This document shows positions 19,917-30,150 of a stretch of 64,000 nucleotides of DNA, piece after piece; the first letter of the stretch is position 1; every line of letters begins with the position of its first letter. The position numbers and the translations under genes are program-made. Origin of the DNA: Gambelia wislizenii (lineage: Eukaryota; Chordata; Lepidosauria; Squamata; Crotaphytidae); NCBI GenBank assembly GCA_030847615.1, contig JAUMIR010000015.1, forward strand, positions 4,853,501 through 4,917,500, read 5' to 3'. The notes under the pieces were generated by a model, which ran no database searches, was not told the origin of the DNA, and saw only the letters and a program-made list of their open reading frames with translations.

Positions 19917-20588
19917 GTAAGAAGAAGCAGAAAACTCCCCCCCCCTTGCAGGTGTATCCTTTGTGTGTCTTGAAGAAGCAGGCTTTTCACTGTGTGGCCT
20001 CATCTGTTATTGTGTAGTTCCTGAAGTGCCCTTCAGTGTACATCAGAGTGGGGAATGTGCAGCCTGTGGGGCACACGTGGCCTATGGACACACTAATACA
20101 TATGGCTGGAATTCACTATGGGACTTGCATCTTCATAAGTGGATTTATGCATGTGGGACATTGACTTGAGCAGTTTCATTACAACCATGTTCACCGAGGG
20201 GCTGCTGTGACATTACAACGCATGAGTGTCCATTGCACAATGGTGGAGTGATTGATGTGCCGTGGCTCAATGTGCATCAGGGCACTCCTCAGTGTGCACC
20301 CAGACACTAGGGAAGGCAGTGCTGGAGAACAACAGGGGCACCAGGGACATCACAAGTACCCAATACATATTACAAGTGCCTGATGCACATCAGAAGTGCC
20401 TGGTGCACATTGGAGCAGTCTTGCGTTTGAGAACTCCTGGCTACATTTGGAATCAGAGACACCGGTTCCTTTTCTTTTAGCCTGATCCGCCAAAGTGGTT
20501 TACTGACAGACTTTTTAAAAGCATGAAGCGTAGCCCGCTCAATTCCTCTCCCCAATTTTGTTGCTTGCTTTTCTCCCTTCTGATCTAG
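19917..20588 (+). other. Last cingulin intron, nothing recognised
   Basis: This 672-bp intron has no repeat family that I recognise. It contains tandem imperfect versions of a gtgcctgatgcacatc segment at about 20370-20412. It ends with a pyrimidine-rich acceptor and tctag at 20588. Confidence 0.5.
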
Positions 20589-20730
20589 GCGCAAGGCAGC
20601 CCGGTCCACTGCCGAATCCTCTCTGAAGGATGACCATTTGAGCTCGGATGAAGAGTTTGACAGCGCCTATGGCCCTTCCTCCATCGCATCCCTCTTGACA
20701 GAGGGGAACCTCCAGACCAGCTCCTGCTAG
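20589..20730 (+). CDS. CGN: Cingulin last coding exon, globular tail and stop
   Basis: The exon completes the split Trp codon and encodes 47 residues ending in a TAG at 20728-20730. The tail [20 protein letters not shown], then EEFDSAYGP and [17 protein letters not shown], closely matches the C-terminal tail of vertebrate cingulin as I remember it; paracingulin has a different end. The tail is Ser- and acidic-rich and follows the coiled-coil rod. It is the best single piece of evidence for the gene identity and for the + orientation. Confidence 0.92.
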
Positions 20731-21454
20731 CGGTATCCGTCCCTTGTGGGCCTTGTTGAAGCTTTCCGATGAACACTTTGAAATCTAGCAAAATGAGCCA
20801 TTGCCTCTGCAGATTTTGGACAAGCGACTAGAAAATGAATGAGGCCAGCACCACTCCGACCTAGTGTGGCTGTAGATAAAATAGATGCCTTTTATCAATG
20901 GGAAGGAAAGATTTTAATTTTTGCTTGCAAAGGGGCTGTGGGAACAGGGTTGGGGAGAGGCAGCCTAAAATAGAACAAAATAATATTTAACTCTCCCACA
21001 CACACACACCACCCCCTTGATCTGGTTCTCAGGGCATTGGTGAACGATTAAGAAATGAATCTTCTCAGTTTCTTTTTTTACAACCAAATTTGAATTTTCT
21101 CATATGTGTATATAGGGGTGATGTTTTTGTATGTATCTTGATCGCATGTGTGCTGAATTGGATGTGCAATAATGTTACAGAGTAATCCCGGGAGTTGGGC
21201 CAATGTGTCTTGTGAGGACCGCTAGATCCTCACCCACCCCACTCAGTATGTGCATGTTGGCATTGAGCAGATGGGGTTCCAGGATGGCCTTCTTAATCCA
21301 GTTGATTGTTATGTCTTTGGCTATGCTGGTAGGTCTTTCATTCTTCAAGGGTGCCTAGGGTGGAAGAGTATATATGTCTCTCTCCTAGGCTGTTTCCTTT
21401 GTTCGCTTGACTTCTATTTCTTTCTGGGATTCTCAGACTGTTCCCTTTCCTAGA

Positions 21455-21775
21455 GCCCTTTCACACTACACAATTTTAGTGCTAGGAGTCCACTTTAACT
21501 GCCATGTGGAAATCCTGTGGAAATCCTGGGAGTTACATTTTAGGGAGGGACATTAAGAATTCTGAGGGAGAATGCAGGAAAACCCACAACCTCTGGTTTT
21601 ATCCCTTTTGCCAACAGGTCAAGGCAGGGATTGTTCCTGCAGTCTCACTAAAATGACCATTTGTGGTGAATATCAACTTCTCATTCTCTGCCAGAGAGTT
21701 CTAGAGTGTCTCACCAAACTACATATACATACTGGAATCGTAGCACTATAGTTGTGTGGTGTAATAGGGCCTGCA
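21455..21775. repeat. Palindromic MITE-like repeat
   Basis: The left arm ccctttcacactacacaatt pairs with the right arm attacaccacacaactata as read on the - strand. Interior boxes such as ccactttaactgccatg and tctgccagagagttctagag match a fold-back repeat that I recall as common in lizard genomes. Confidence 0.65.
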
Positions 21776-22344
21776 GATTTCCTGATTACACTTCTTGGAC
21801 ACACTCTTTGGCCCAGTGAATATGCTCCCTAATCAAAGATTTTGGGAGCAAAGACCACTTTTTTTGGTAAAAGAAGTTCTTGAGATTCAGGATGGTGCTC
21901 TATTGCCTGCCAGAGCACCATTATGCTCCCTTTGGATTCAGTATAAGTCTCTTGCATCCAAAATGGCTGTTGTAATTTGCTTTCCCCTCTTTTTACAAAA
22001 GGGTAAGTAGTTGGGCATTTGAGCCTGGATGACCCACATTAAGTGGAAACTTTTAATTGGAAAAATACAAGAATGTGGTACAGTTTTCATCAAACTCATG
22101 CTTAAGTTGTTGGGAACAATAGTGGTGTGTGTTAGAACTGGCTTGTACTGCAAGGTCAGTCAAGGTGCCAGTGAAACTATATGTTTCTCAGGAGCATGAA
22201 TATGGGCTTGCCCCAAAATAAAATCAGTGGTTTTTTTGTAGGTAGAAAACCCCATCTCTTAACAGGCAACACTCCTTCCCTACTCTTCCAGGCTTTTCTG
22301 GGATCTACATTTGGAATAAAGCTCATACTAGGACAAAGAACCCC

Positions 22345-22490
22345 CTACAGCAGTTTTCCCCAACCCAGTCCTCCCTAGGTGTTGTTGGACTAAAAACCCC
22401 ATTGCATCTGACCATTGACCATGCTGCTAGGGGGAAAGAGAGTTGTAGTTTGAAACATCTCAAGAGCCTCAGGATGGGGGTAGTTTTGCC
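22345..22490. repeat. Fold-back repeat with the ttgttggacta/gttgtagtttgaaacatct boxes
   Basis: The outer boxes gttgttggacta and tagtttgaaacatct and the central ctgaccattgaccatgctg segment match a palindromic repeat frequent in squamates. This copy is diverged: the usual ggactacaactcccat box has become ggactaaaaaccccat. Confidence 0.6.
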
Positions 22491-25040
22491 CTGCAGAATG
22501 AAAGAAGAGGAAAGCATTTTATACCCTGTAGGAGCTAGCACTACATTGCCAAGATATCGTGGTTCAGGCCCCTGAATTGTGGTAATCAAGGGCATCATGA
22601 AGCAGACGCACCTTCTCACTTGCTAATGGTACCATGCACTATTCAGTGTGGAGATTTAAAGCAAGAAGATAGCCGGTATGTTAGGAACTGGGATAACCAG
22701 CCATGCATGCCTTTTCATGTTTGCCCTTAAGATCATGTCCTGTCAAGTTTCTAATACTTTTCTGATTCCTATAACATCACCAAAGTGAGGCTTGGGGCGA
22801 GATCATGACAGTGGTGGTATTGGGGACAGAGTCCTGGGTATATTCTCTTCAAGCCTGTTGCCTTTATACCATGGATCAGTTATCAGACAGTGTGTCCATG
22901 CTCCTCTCCAAGCGCTCTGTGGGTGATTAGAATATGAATGCCAGTAGGTCACTTTCCATCCTGTTACTGTAATGCAAGAGCAGCCCACCCCTTGCTCTTT
23001 AGTCTGGTAACTTAATCAGAGAGGTAATGGAGACATGTCATTAAAAATTATCTGTATGACTTTCAGACAATAGAATGCAAGAAGGCATTATTTCATAACT
23101 GCTTTAGTAAACTTAGCACAACAGTTGTCAAATGAGCATGGATAAGTAGTTTTTTGAGTGGTCTGATTTTTATTTGGAAGAAGTCCCTAAATTACCTCTG
23201 TTGAAGACTGTCTTCTGTATGGCAGTTTTACAAAAGTTGTTCATCTTTCTCTGTCCCTTCTCCAAATATTCTCAGTGTTGTTTCTCCAGCTGGGGTTATG
23301 AAAACAGTAAGATGAGAATCAGTCTTGCAGGGAGACACCTCCTTGTCAACTTTGTGTTACATGGATTACTCCTTTGTAAATCCCAGCTTCTCAGAGTGCT
23401 GGGTCTTAGAGAATACTACTGTGTTACTCTGCAGAATATAGCCGCATTATTGAATCATCATAAGGGCTGTTTTCCCCTCGTTTTCCTTGATGATAGACTT
23501 CAGGTATCCCTCTTTTACCTTTCCAGGCCTTGCACCAAGTGCCTTATTGTCGATCCGTCCCAAGAGAGGAATGCTCCTAATGTCCTTTTCTGATTGGGAG
23601 ACAGACTGTGCAGGTCATGTTTTGAATCACATCATTGTTGAGGTGACAGGCCTCTACACAGTGGCATTTGCACAAGTGTGTGTTTTCCACACCAAGGGAA
23701 AGCCGCTGTCTTGCTGAGTTCCAGATTTTTCTTATCGTGTGCTTTCCCTCTTGAAAGGTGGCCTTAGCAGGGATGGTCTCATGATAAAAAAGCTTGATTT
23801 TACAAAGTGAAAGACAGAAGGTCTAGTTCTTGATTGGACAGCTATGTTTTCCTCTCAGCTAGGTCACCTATCTGAGACAATTGACAGGGCATGCTGTCAA
23901 TTGCTGAAGTACTTTGGAGATGATCCTGGAACTTTGCAAGTTGAACGTTTTGGAGGAGGGGAATCACAGCTTTCAGGAAATGGTTTAAGGTGCAGTGATG
24001 TTCACCCACGCATTTGGGCAGGTTGCTTCCGATAGGCAGCTGACAAGTCAGGCAAGTTTGCTGAATGAGCATTGTCTGTGGAATCCATCACATTTCAGAG
24101 GCGCCCAGGTGTTCTTGTTCCACTTGACTACCCAATGTGTGATGGCAGCTAGAGCAAACAATACCAAGAAAACACTGGCTTAAAATTGACCCACTTTGAA
24201 ATGTAGGTGTAGCATGGCAGAATTTTAACCATGCATTTGGCTGGGATCCCTAATCCCAACTCCTAAACCTTAGATCAGTTTTCATCTTTGTCACATGAGA
24301 GCCACTTTGTGTAAAAAGATTCAGACTGACACCATATTCTGAAATATCCGAAGGTATCTTGGAAGTCACTGGTCACATGTTCAGATGTAAATATGGTGGC
24401 CACAAAGACCATTCTCATCTTTGGATGCCTCTCCTGCCCTTTCAGGCAGCTAAACTGCTCATAGATGATGGCTGGAATAAAATCATAATACTCCAAAAAT
24501 GATATTGTGGGATTTGGGGCATGCAGACCTCCAGACCATGTCATTGAGATGCATTTTGCATAACAGCCAAAGTTTTGTTGCTCACAGGCACCACTCTTGT
24601 CAGTTGGGAGCAAGATGAACAACTATCCATTCATGCTCATCTCTTAGAGAAATGAGCGTCTTCAAAAATATGCAGAGTTGATGTGGAGGATGCCTACCTG
24701 CTCCTTTCTTTTTGCTAGGGCAAGATCTATGGTAGCTTTTAAAAACAAAATAGAACACAGATCTTTGAAGCTGTACTTCATTTTATTTTAACAATAATGC
24801 AATAATTTAGAAGTGTATAATGGGAAGGGAGAAAACCTGATCAAAGTGGAATGTTTAATAATTATTGTGTGCACATATCCTATCATTTTGGACTTGTACA
24901 GTTTTAAAATGGCTGCTAGTACAATCTGGGTTGGTTTTTATTATTTGTAACTTTTGATTTCCCTCCAGATTTTATTTTCCTTTTATTAAAGAAAATTAAA
25001 CTTGTACATTGATTTTTAAAATAAAAGTTCTATATTAATC

Positions 25041-25700
25041 AGGCCTTCTGTCCTCTTTTTCTCTTTCCTCCCCTCCTTGCCAGTTGTTGATGGCAAAGTC
25101 CTGCAGGGAGGGGTATATAATTATTTAGAACATATATAGCACCTATACAGGCATACGTCAGTTTGCAAAGCCTTTTACAGCAAAACTCCTTTTTAGAATG
25201 ACTTTTTGTATCCATCCAGGCCTTCCCCTTTTCTCTTAATCTCTTGTCCAGTGGGAAGGTTTTTTAGCAAGGTCAGCACTGGGAAGATGGTGAAGGAGGG
25301 CTGGAGAAACACAGGCTTTTGTGTCAGATTGCTGCAGTGTGTCTGCAGTAAACAATGCAATCAAGCTTGATCTGGCACAGAGCAGGATTCTACTGTAGCC
25401 ATGTGGGCCTGCCTACAACAGGCAAGGTAAACAGCAGCTGCCTCCAGAATCTTACTGAGAATGTGCGAACATCAAAAGAGAAAGAAAAGATGACAGCAGG
25501 TAAACCTACCTCATCAATTCCCCCCTCCTCCTGTGTTAAAAAAGCATGGATCGATAAGTTTGGCCACCATAATGGACATCAAGGGAAGTGAAAACTGGTG
25601 AAAGAAAAGAAAAATCATCCCTGGAGGCATTTTGGAAGAAGCCTTCAAGTAGTCTCTAGAAGGTTCAAAATGTTTTTGTCTACTTATGCAAGGCTTACCT
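25041..25700 (+). other. Intergenic, no gene seen
   Basis: There is one unclassified repeat copy at 25375-25455 (listed separately). The 78-residue frame at 25355-25591 overlaps that repeat and has no other support. Confidence 0.4.
25375..25455 (+). repeat. Unclassified dispersed repeat, copy 2
   Basis: The reverse complement of this segment resembles 17946-18040. The shared core, read on the + strand here, is acaggcaaggtaaacagcagc. The translated peptides also resemble each other (TTGKVNSSC versus TTGKLNSSC). Confidence 0.5.
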
Positions 25701-25705
25701 AACTT

Positions 25706-25945
25706 AGATTTTCCTTGGTTTTTTTCCAGGCTGTGAGGCCGTGTTCTGGAAGAGTTTATTTCTGACATTTTGCCTGCATCCGTGGCTGGCATCTTCAGAG
25801 AATGGTTGGGTAGGAGTGCGTGGGGGGAGTTCTCCTGCCCAACCATTCTCTGAAGATGACAGCCACAGATGCAGGTGAAATGTCAGAAATAAACTCTTCC
25901 AGAACACCGCCTCACAGCCCAGAAAAAAACCAAGGAAAATCTATG
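25706..25945. repeat. Inverted pair of Penelope-type terminal repeats
   Basis: Two arms of about 110 bp (25706-25817 and 25832-25945) are reverse complements with few mismatches, around a short spacer of g-rich sequence. Each contains tgttctggaagagtttattt, then the box ctgacatttngcctgcatc and gctggcatcttcagagaatg. This resembles terminal repeats of Penelope-like elements, which carry hammerhead motifs. Whether the unit is one fold-back element or two copies in inverted order is unresolved. Confidence 0.6.
25850..25884 (+). ncRNA. Hammerhead-ribozyme-like core in the right arm
   Basis: CTGAAGA (25850-25856) and GAAA (25877-25880) followed by TGTC are spaced as in Penelope hammerheads. Stem II is weakened (GAC against GGT). 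In the left arm, on the - strand, stem II is intact (GCC/GGC) but GAAA has become AAAA. Confidence 0.45.
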
Positions 25946-26100
25946 GATGCCAGCCGTTAAAGCCTTCGACTTCACTTACTTAACTTGGTTGTTTCATTTC
26001 ACATGTGCCTACTGTTTTGAATAAAGCATTCGCTTAAGCATATTGAGCTCTTCTTTTTCCCCCAGGAAACATGTTCAGGGACAGGCCATGCAGCAAAATA

Positions 26101-26331
26101 CAGTTGTCCCTCCACATTCATGGATTTGGCATTCACGGATTTAAGTATTCACAGCTTGAAAATATTCTTTAAAAAAACAATAATCCAAAAAGCAAACCTT
26201 GATTTTGCCATCCTATATAAGGGACACCATTTTGCTATGCCATTGCATAGAATGGGACTTGAGTATTCATGGCTTTGGGCATTCATGGGGGGTCCTGGAA
26301 CCAAACCCCAGTGAATGTGAAGGGACAACTG
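26101..26331 (+). mobile_element. Tigger/pogo-like MITE, 231 bp
   Basis: The terminal inverted repeats cagttgtccctccacattca and gaatgtgaagggacaactg are nearly perfect. They are flanked by TA on both sides (26099-26100 and 26332-26333). Internal repeats of the attcatgg motif near both ends fit Tigger-derived MITEs. There is no transposase. Confidence 0.88.
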
Positions 26332-26529
26332 TACAACAAAATCCACAGAGAAGCAATACCTTTATTGCCCAATCAAAATGCAATAAAGCTTTTGCAATGC
26401 AAAATACAATAAATGCAATCCTGGTGTCTTCATCAGGCAAAGATGTTAAAAATCATACAGGAGAATAAAAGTGATGTTAGAGTCATGTTAGAGGTGTACA
26501 TTTTGTCATAGATGTTATTTCTGTTCCCG

Positions 26530-27425
26530 TTAAGATGATCTATAGGGATCTCAATGCAGAGGGCATTCCCCCCTTCTTGGTCATTGAGGATTATATGTGG
26601 AAATGGGCGCAAGACATGGGTCACAATATACCAATGGAGGACTGGGAAACGGCAAGAAGAACGTTTAAGTTCACTGCGAGCCAATCTTTAAAAGAAAATT
26701 ATCTCAAAGTTTCCCATAGATAAACTTAGAATTTTCCCCAGAACTTTATCTTCTAAACATAATTAAAGGACTGAACAAGATGGAAGAGGGCAGATATTGG
26801 AAAAATATATTGTATATGATTACCTCGGCCAGGATTATCATCGCAAAAAAAGTGGAAGTTAAAAGAAGAACCATCTATTAAAGAATGGAAAGACAAGTTA
26901 TGGGACCTAATTGAGATGGACGAGTTGACAAATAGGCTGAGAGAAGCTAGCAGCCAAACAACTAAAAATGATTGGAAACCGGTGCTAGGTTTTTGGGAAA
27001 ACGAGAGAGAGAGAGAGAGAGAGAATTTTAAATGCTATACCTGTAATTTAGAATTTAGAAAGGAAATATTGTTATCATACAGAATAAATTATATAAGTAG
27101 AAAACATTTATCATGGTAGTGCCACAATGGCAACATAATGGTAGATCAATAAAAGAATACATGTGCGAAGTAAAATAGAAAGCATATAGTGAACCTAAAG
27201 TATAGAGCGGGTTGTATGAGCGGGAAGAAATGGGAATAGGGCATGCTACGTATATGGATGTAATTGAGGTATAAGGAAGGCTACGAAGGAAAAATCAGGA
27301 AAAGGAACATGTCAACTTAAGGAATTTATAAAGGAAGTTCACAGTTAAGTTAAAAACATATCAGAGAAATTAAGAAACTGAAAATTAGCTTTAAATTGAT
27401 AATATGATCAATTGTGAGAAATACC

Positions 27426-27468
<43 letters not shown>

Positions 27469-27705
27469 TTATTTCGTATAGAAAATTTGTTCAGAAACGG
27501 ACACAGAGAGTATGTATGTATAAATCTTTGCAAAATATATTTTATTGCTTATGCTTATGTACAAACAGGTTTAAATTATATAAATTATATACACGATAGA
27601 CAAATTAGAAAATTAAATTATATAAAAATGTATAAATTATGAATGGGAGAATTTGTACTTTACAAAATGCATTTGGTGGAAAAAAATCCATTAAAAAATA
27701 AATAA
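26530..27705 (+). mobile_element. 5'-truncated L1 3' fragment
   Basis: Codons 26535-26720 read MWKWAQDMGHNIPMEDWETA, homologous to the WAQDLQEPITMDEWEKAW region of the nested L1. Later pieces (SARIIIAKK, then MDELTNR) continue ORF2 in other frames to about 27000. A GA microsatellite (about 27003-27023), the 3' UTR and a TA microsatellite (27427-27460) follow, with an A-rich end near 27680-27705. Confidence 0.8.
27427..27460. repeat. (TA)n microsatellite
   Basis: A pure run of TA dinucleotides of about 34 bp lies inside the 3' UTR of the L1 fragment. Confidence 0.9.
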
Positions 27706-27721
27706 ATTGCTATTGCTTAAA

Positions 27722-27790
27722 ACAATTTGTAAGCTGCTCTGATAGCCTTATGGCTGAAGAGCGGGATATAACTAACTAACTAAACTAAAC
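27722..27790 (+). mobile_element. L2-like LINE 3' tail
   Basis: The sequence tttgtaagctgctctgatag, then gaagagcgggatataactaa with a CTAA-type tail, matches the 3' terminus of L2-type LINEs (compare 17880-17937). It directly follows the L1 fragment. Confidence 0.6.
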
Positions 27791-28530
27791 TGTTGGAGTG
27801 CTTATCCTCAGCTCACACCAACTGGATTCTTGGCAAGAGCGAACATACTCTGTGGAAAACTCATTTTCACTTCAACAAGGTGGTTGCTAGCTTCTTCAGG
27901 ATCTCAAGGCAATTTAAATCTTTTATTTGTGATATATATTTCTATCATCATGGGCCTACAAATGGTGATACAGCCTGGCAATCTTTATCTTGCCTTTCTT
28001 AGAAAAGTAGGTCACAAATACAACGCTTGAAGTTTCACAATCCAGAAGCAAGTCAGGTTGGCTGAAGAATGAGGATAATTGGGCCTTTGCCACACCTTAT
28101 CCTTGGCTTTTACTCCTGTGGCCTAAATTATGGCAAACCTGGAAGGCTGGCCACCTAACAGGTAAGCTTTCCTCACCCAGTTGCACTTATTCCAAGACCT
28201 GGGATACTTAAAGAGAGGGACTCCACCCTGCACTGTATGGCTGCATTGTTCTCACAGCTCCATCTTGGAGTGATGGAGTTGGCACTGGCCCACCATTGAC
28301 TAACCATTTGCTTATTTTCCCTTCAGATGTTTAAGCTTATAGCTGTTACCATAGGAGAAATATCCAGAGGGTTTAGAGGGGAGAAAAAACCAAGGATATA
28401 TCATAGAGGTTAGAAACAAATAAGCATAGTGTTTCTGGCTGTCCCATGATGTGAGGACACGGGCAAGGAGAAATGCATCTTCACTCAATAAAAACTGTGT
28501 CTGTGGAATTCACTTTCAGAAGAGCTTGTA
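27791..28530 (+). other. Intergenic, nothing recognised
   Basis: No repeat family, exon or RNA gene is identified. Short open frames here lack support. Confidence 0.4.
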
Positions 28531-28544
28531 TCTTCACCAATGAT

Positions 28545-28832
28545 GGGGGAAGCTTGTTTGCTGCCGCTCCAGAGACTAGGACGCGGGGAGCAATGGGTTC
28601 AAACTACAGGAAAAGAGAATCCACCTAAACAATAGGAAGAACTTCCTGACAGTAAGAGCTGTTCAGCAGTGGAACACACTGCCTAGGAGTGTGGTGGATC
28701 TCCTTCTTTGGAGGTTCTTAAACAGAGGCTGGATGACCACCTGTCGGGAATGCTTTGATTGTGTATTCCTGCATGGAAGGGGGTTGGACTGGATGGCCCT
28801 TGGGGGTCTCTTCCAACTCTATGATTCTATGA
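28545..28832 (+). mobile_element. CR1 LINE 3' end, + strand
   Basis: The sequence aggaagaacttcctgacagt, then gtggtggatctcc and gggttggactggatggccct with the end tccaactctatgattctatg, is the well-known 3' end of CR1 retrotransposons of reptiles and birds. The 61-70 codon frame inside is CR1-derived. Confidence 0.88.
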
Positions 28833-29165
28833 GAGTATTGGTGAGGAAGAAGACAGAAAGAGAGAGCCAAAAGGAGAATAAATAATAAAAATTAAAGAAA
28901 GCAAAGTGAATGTCTTTATTTTTCAAAGAAGATGAAAGTGGATGAACCTAAATATTTTTTTAAAAAAGATTCATTCCATTTCATATTGTGATGCTATCAA
29001 GTATATGTGTGTATATATCTTGGAAATATGTCTCCTCCTTGTATTAAAATATTTTTTTCAAATATTTTAAATATTTGTTCAAATTCTTCAAAAAAAAATT
29101 AAAAAAATTTCTTCCATGGGAGAACACTCTCCAAGATTTAGAGCAGGCAGCTAAGAACAGGACAA
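28833..29165 (+). other. AT-rich spacer between two CR1 copies
   Basis: A- and T-rich sequence with poly-T/poly-A runs at about 29045-29110. No gene or repeat family is recognised. Confidence 0.5.
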
Positions 29166-29612
29166 TATCATAGAATCATGGAGTTGGAAGAGTCCACAAG
29201 GGTCATCCAGTCCAACCCCCTGCCATGCAGGAATACACAATCAAATCATTCCCAACATATAGCCATCCAGCCTCTGTTTAAAACCCTCCAAAGAAGAAGA
29301 CTCCACCACACTACGAGGCAGGAAGTTCTTCCTAATGTTTAGGTGGAATATCTTTTCCTGAAGTTTGAACCCATTGCTCCGTGCCCTAGTCTCTGGAGCG
29401 GCTTGCTCCATCCTCAGTATGACATCCCTTCAAATATTTAGACATGGCTCTCATGTCCCCTCTCAACCTTCTCTTCTCCAGACTAAACATACCCAGCTCC
29501 CTAAACTGCTCCTCAGAGGGCATCATGGCTTTGAGACCACCCACCATCCTGGTTGCCCTCCTCTGGACACGCTCCAGCTTCTCAATATCCTTCCTGAATT
29601 GTATATATACTC
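29166..29612 (-). mobile_element. CR1 LINE 3' end, - strand
   Basis: Read on the - strand, it ends in tccaactccatgattctatg and carries the CR1 boxes for gaggaagaacttcctgcctc and gagaaggttgagaggggaca. It is longer than the + strand copy and reaches further into the CR1 3' region. It lies about 330 bp from that copy, in inverted orientation. Confidence 0.88.
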
Positions 29613-30150
29613 AGCTTTAGAATGGATTCCCTCCTGGCCTCGTAACTGGAAAGTCATGGGTTTCAGTGCCAATCCCAGAAGCATCAGAGAGCCTCTCCAG
29701 ACAGGAGAAAAGGTCTCTGAAACTCCCAAGTGTTGCTCCTCTACAAACCAACAGCCTTATTCACTCATCAACCCAGATCCCATGTCCCCCAACGGTCCCC
29801 ATTTCGGAGGAACAGTCCTGATGAATCCTTTGTCTTCCCATTTTTTTAGCTGCCTTTAAAATATCCCAGGGCTTGTTTATACAGCAAAAATACTCCTCAT
29901 AGAATTCAAGAGTATGCTTAGTCCCAATGGGATACCCCATCATTTCCCCTTATACGAAAGGAAGGGGGACAAAAACTCCAAATACTCTGTGGGGAAAGCC
30001 TTCATGGCTTTTCCTATATTTTTTACAAAATGCCAAAGGAAATGTGCATTCGCATTCCCGATAGAAAGCTGATTGGTTGGACATGCACAGAGGGGGGAGC
30101 TTGCTGGCAAGGCGAGCACCTGAAACCACTATGTTGGATTTGTGCCTGAC
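29613..30150 (+). other. Flank between CR1 and the satellite, nothing recognised
   Basis: No exon or repeat family is recognised. The sequence turns into recognisable satellite at about 30151, where cgaatagccacatagatttg replaces the usual cgaatagtcacttagatttg. Confidence 0.45.

Larger units (their letters stand above)
20731..25040 (+). other. CGN: Probable cingulin 3' UTR, end uncertain, with embedded repeats
   Basis: No coding exon is seen after the stop codon. Possible polyadenylation signals are AATAAA at 22217-22222 and 22315-22320, and a cluster at about 24996-25025 (ATTAAA, then AATAAA at 25020-25025). The last cluster sits in an AT-rich block (24720-25040) that looks like a typical distal 3' UTR end. 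A short CA run lies at about 20998-21009. A UTR ending at 25040 would be 4.3 kb; an earlier end is equally possible without transcript data. Recognised repeats inside are listed separately. Confidence 0.4.

Noticed and set aside
12996..20730. Nonmuscle myosin heavy chain or paracingulin exons
   Set aside because: The rod resembles myosin tails, but the Ser-rich tail ending [13 protein letters not shown] fits cingulin; myosin and paracingulin end differently as I remember them.
29365..29859. 164-codon + strand frame
   Set aside because: Its first half is the antisense strand of a CR1 3' end, it has no recognisable domain, and no splice or promoter context is visible.
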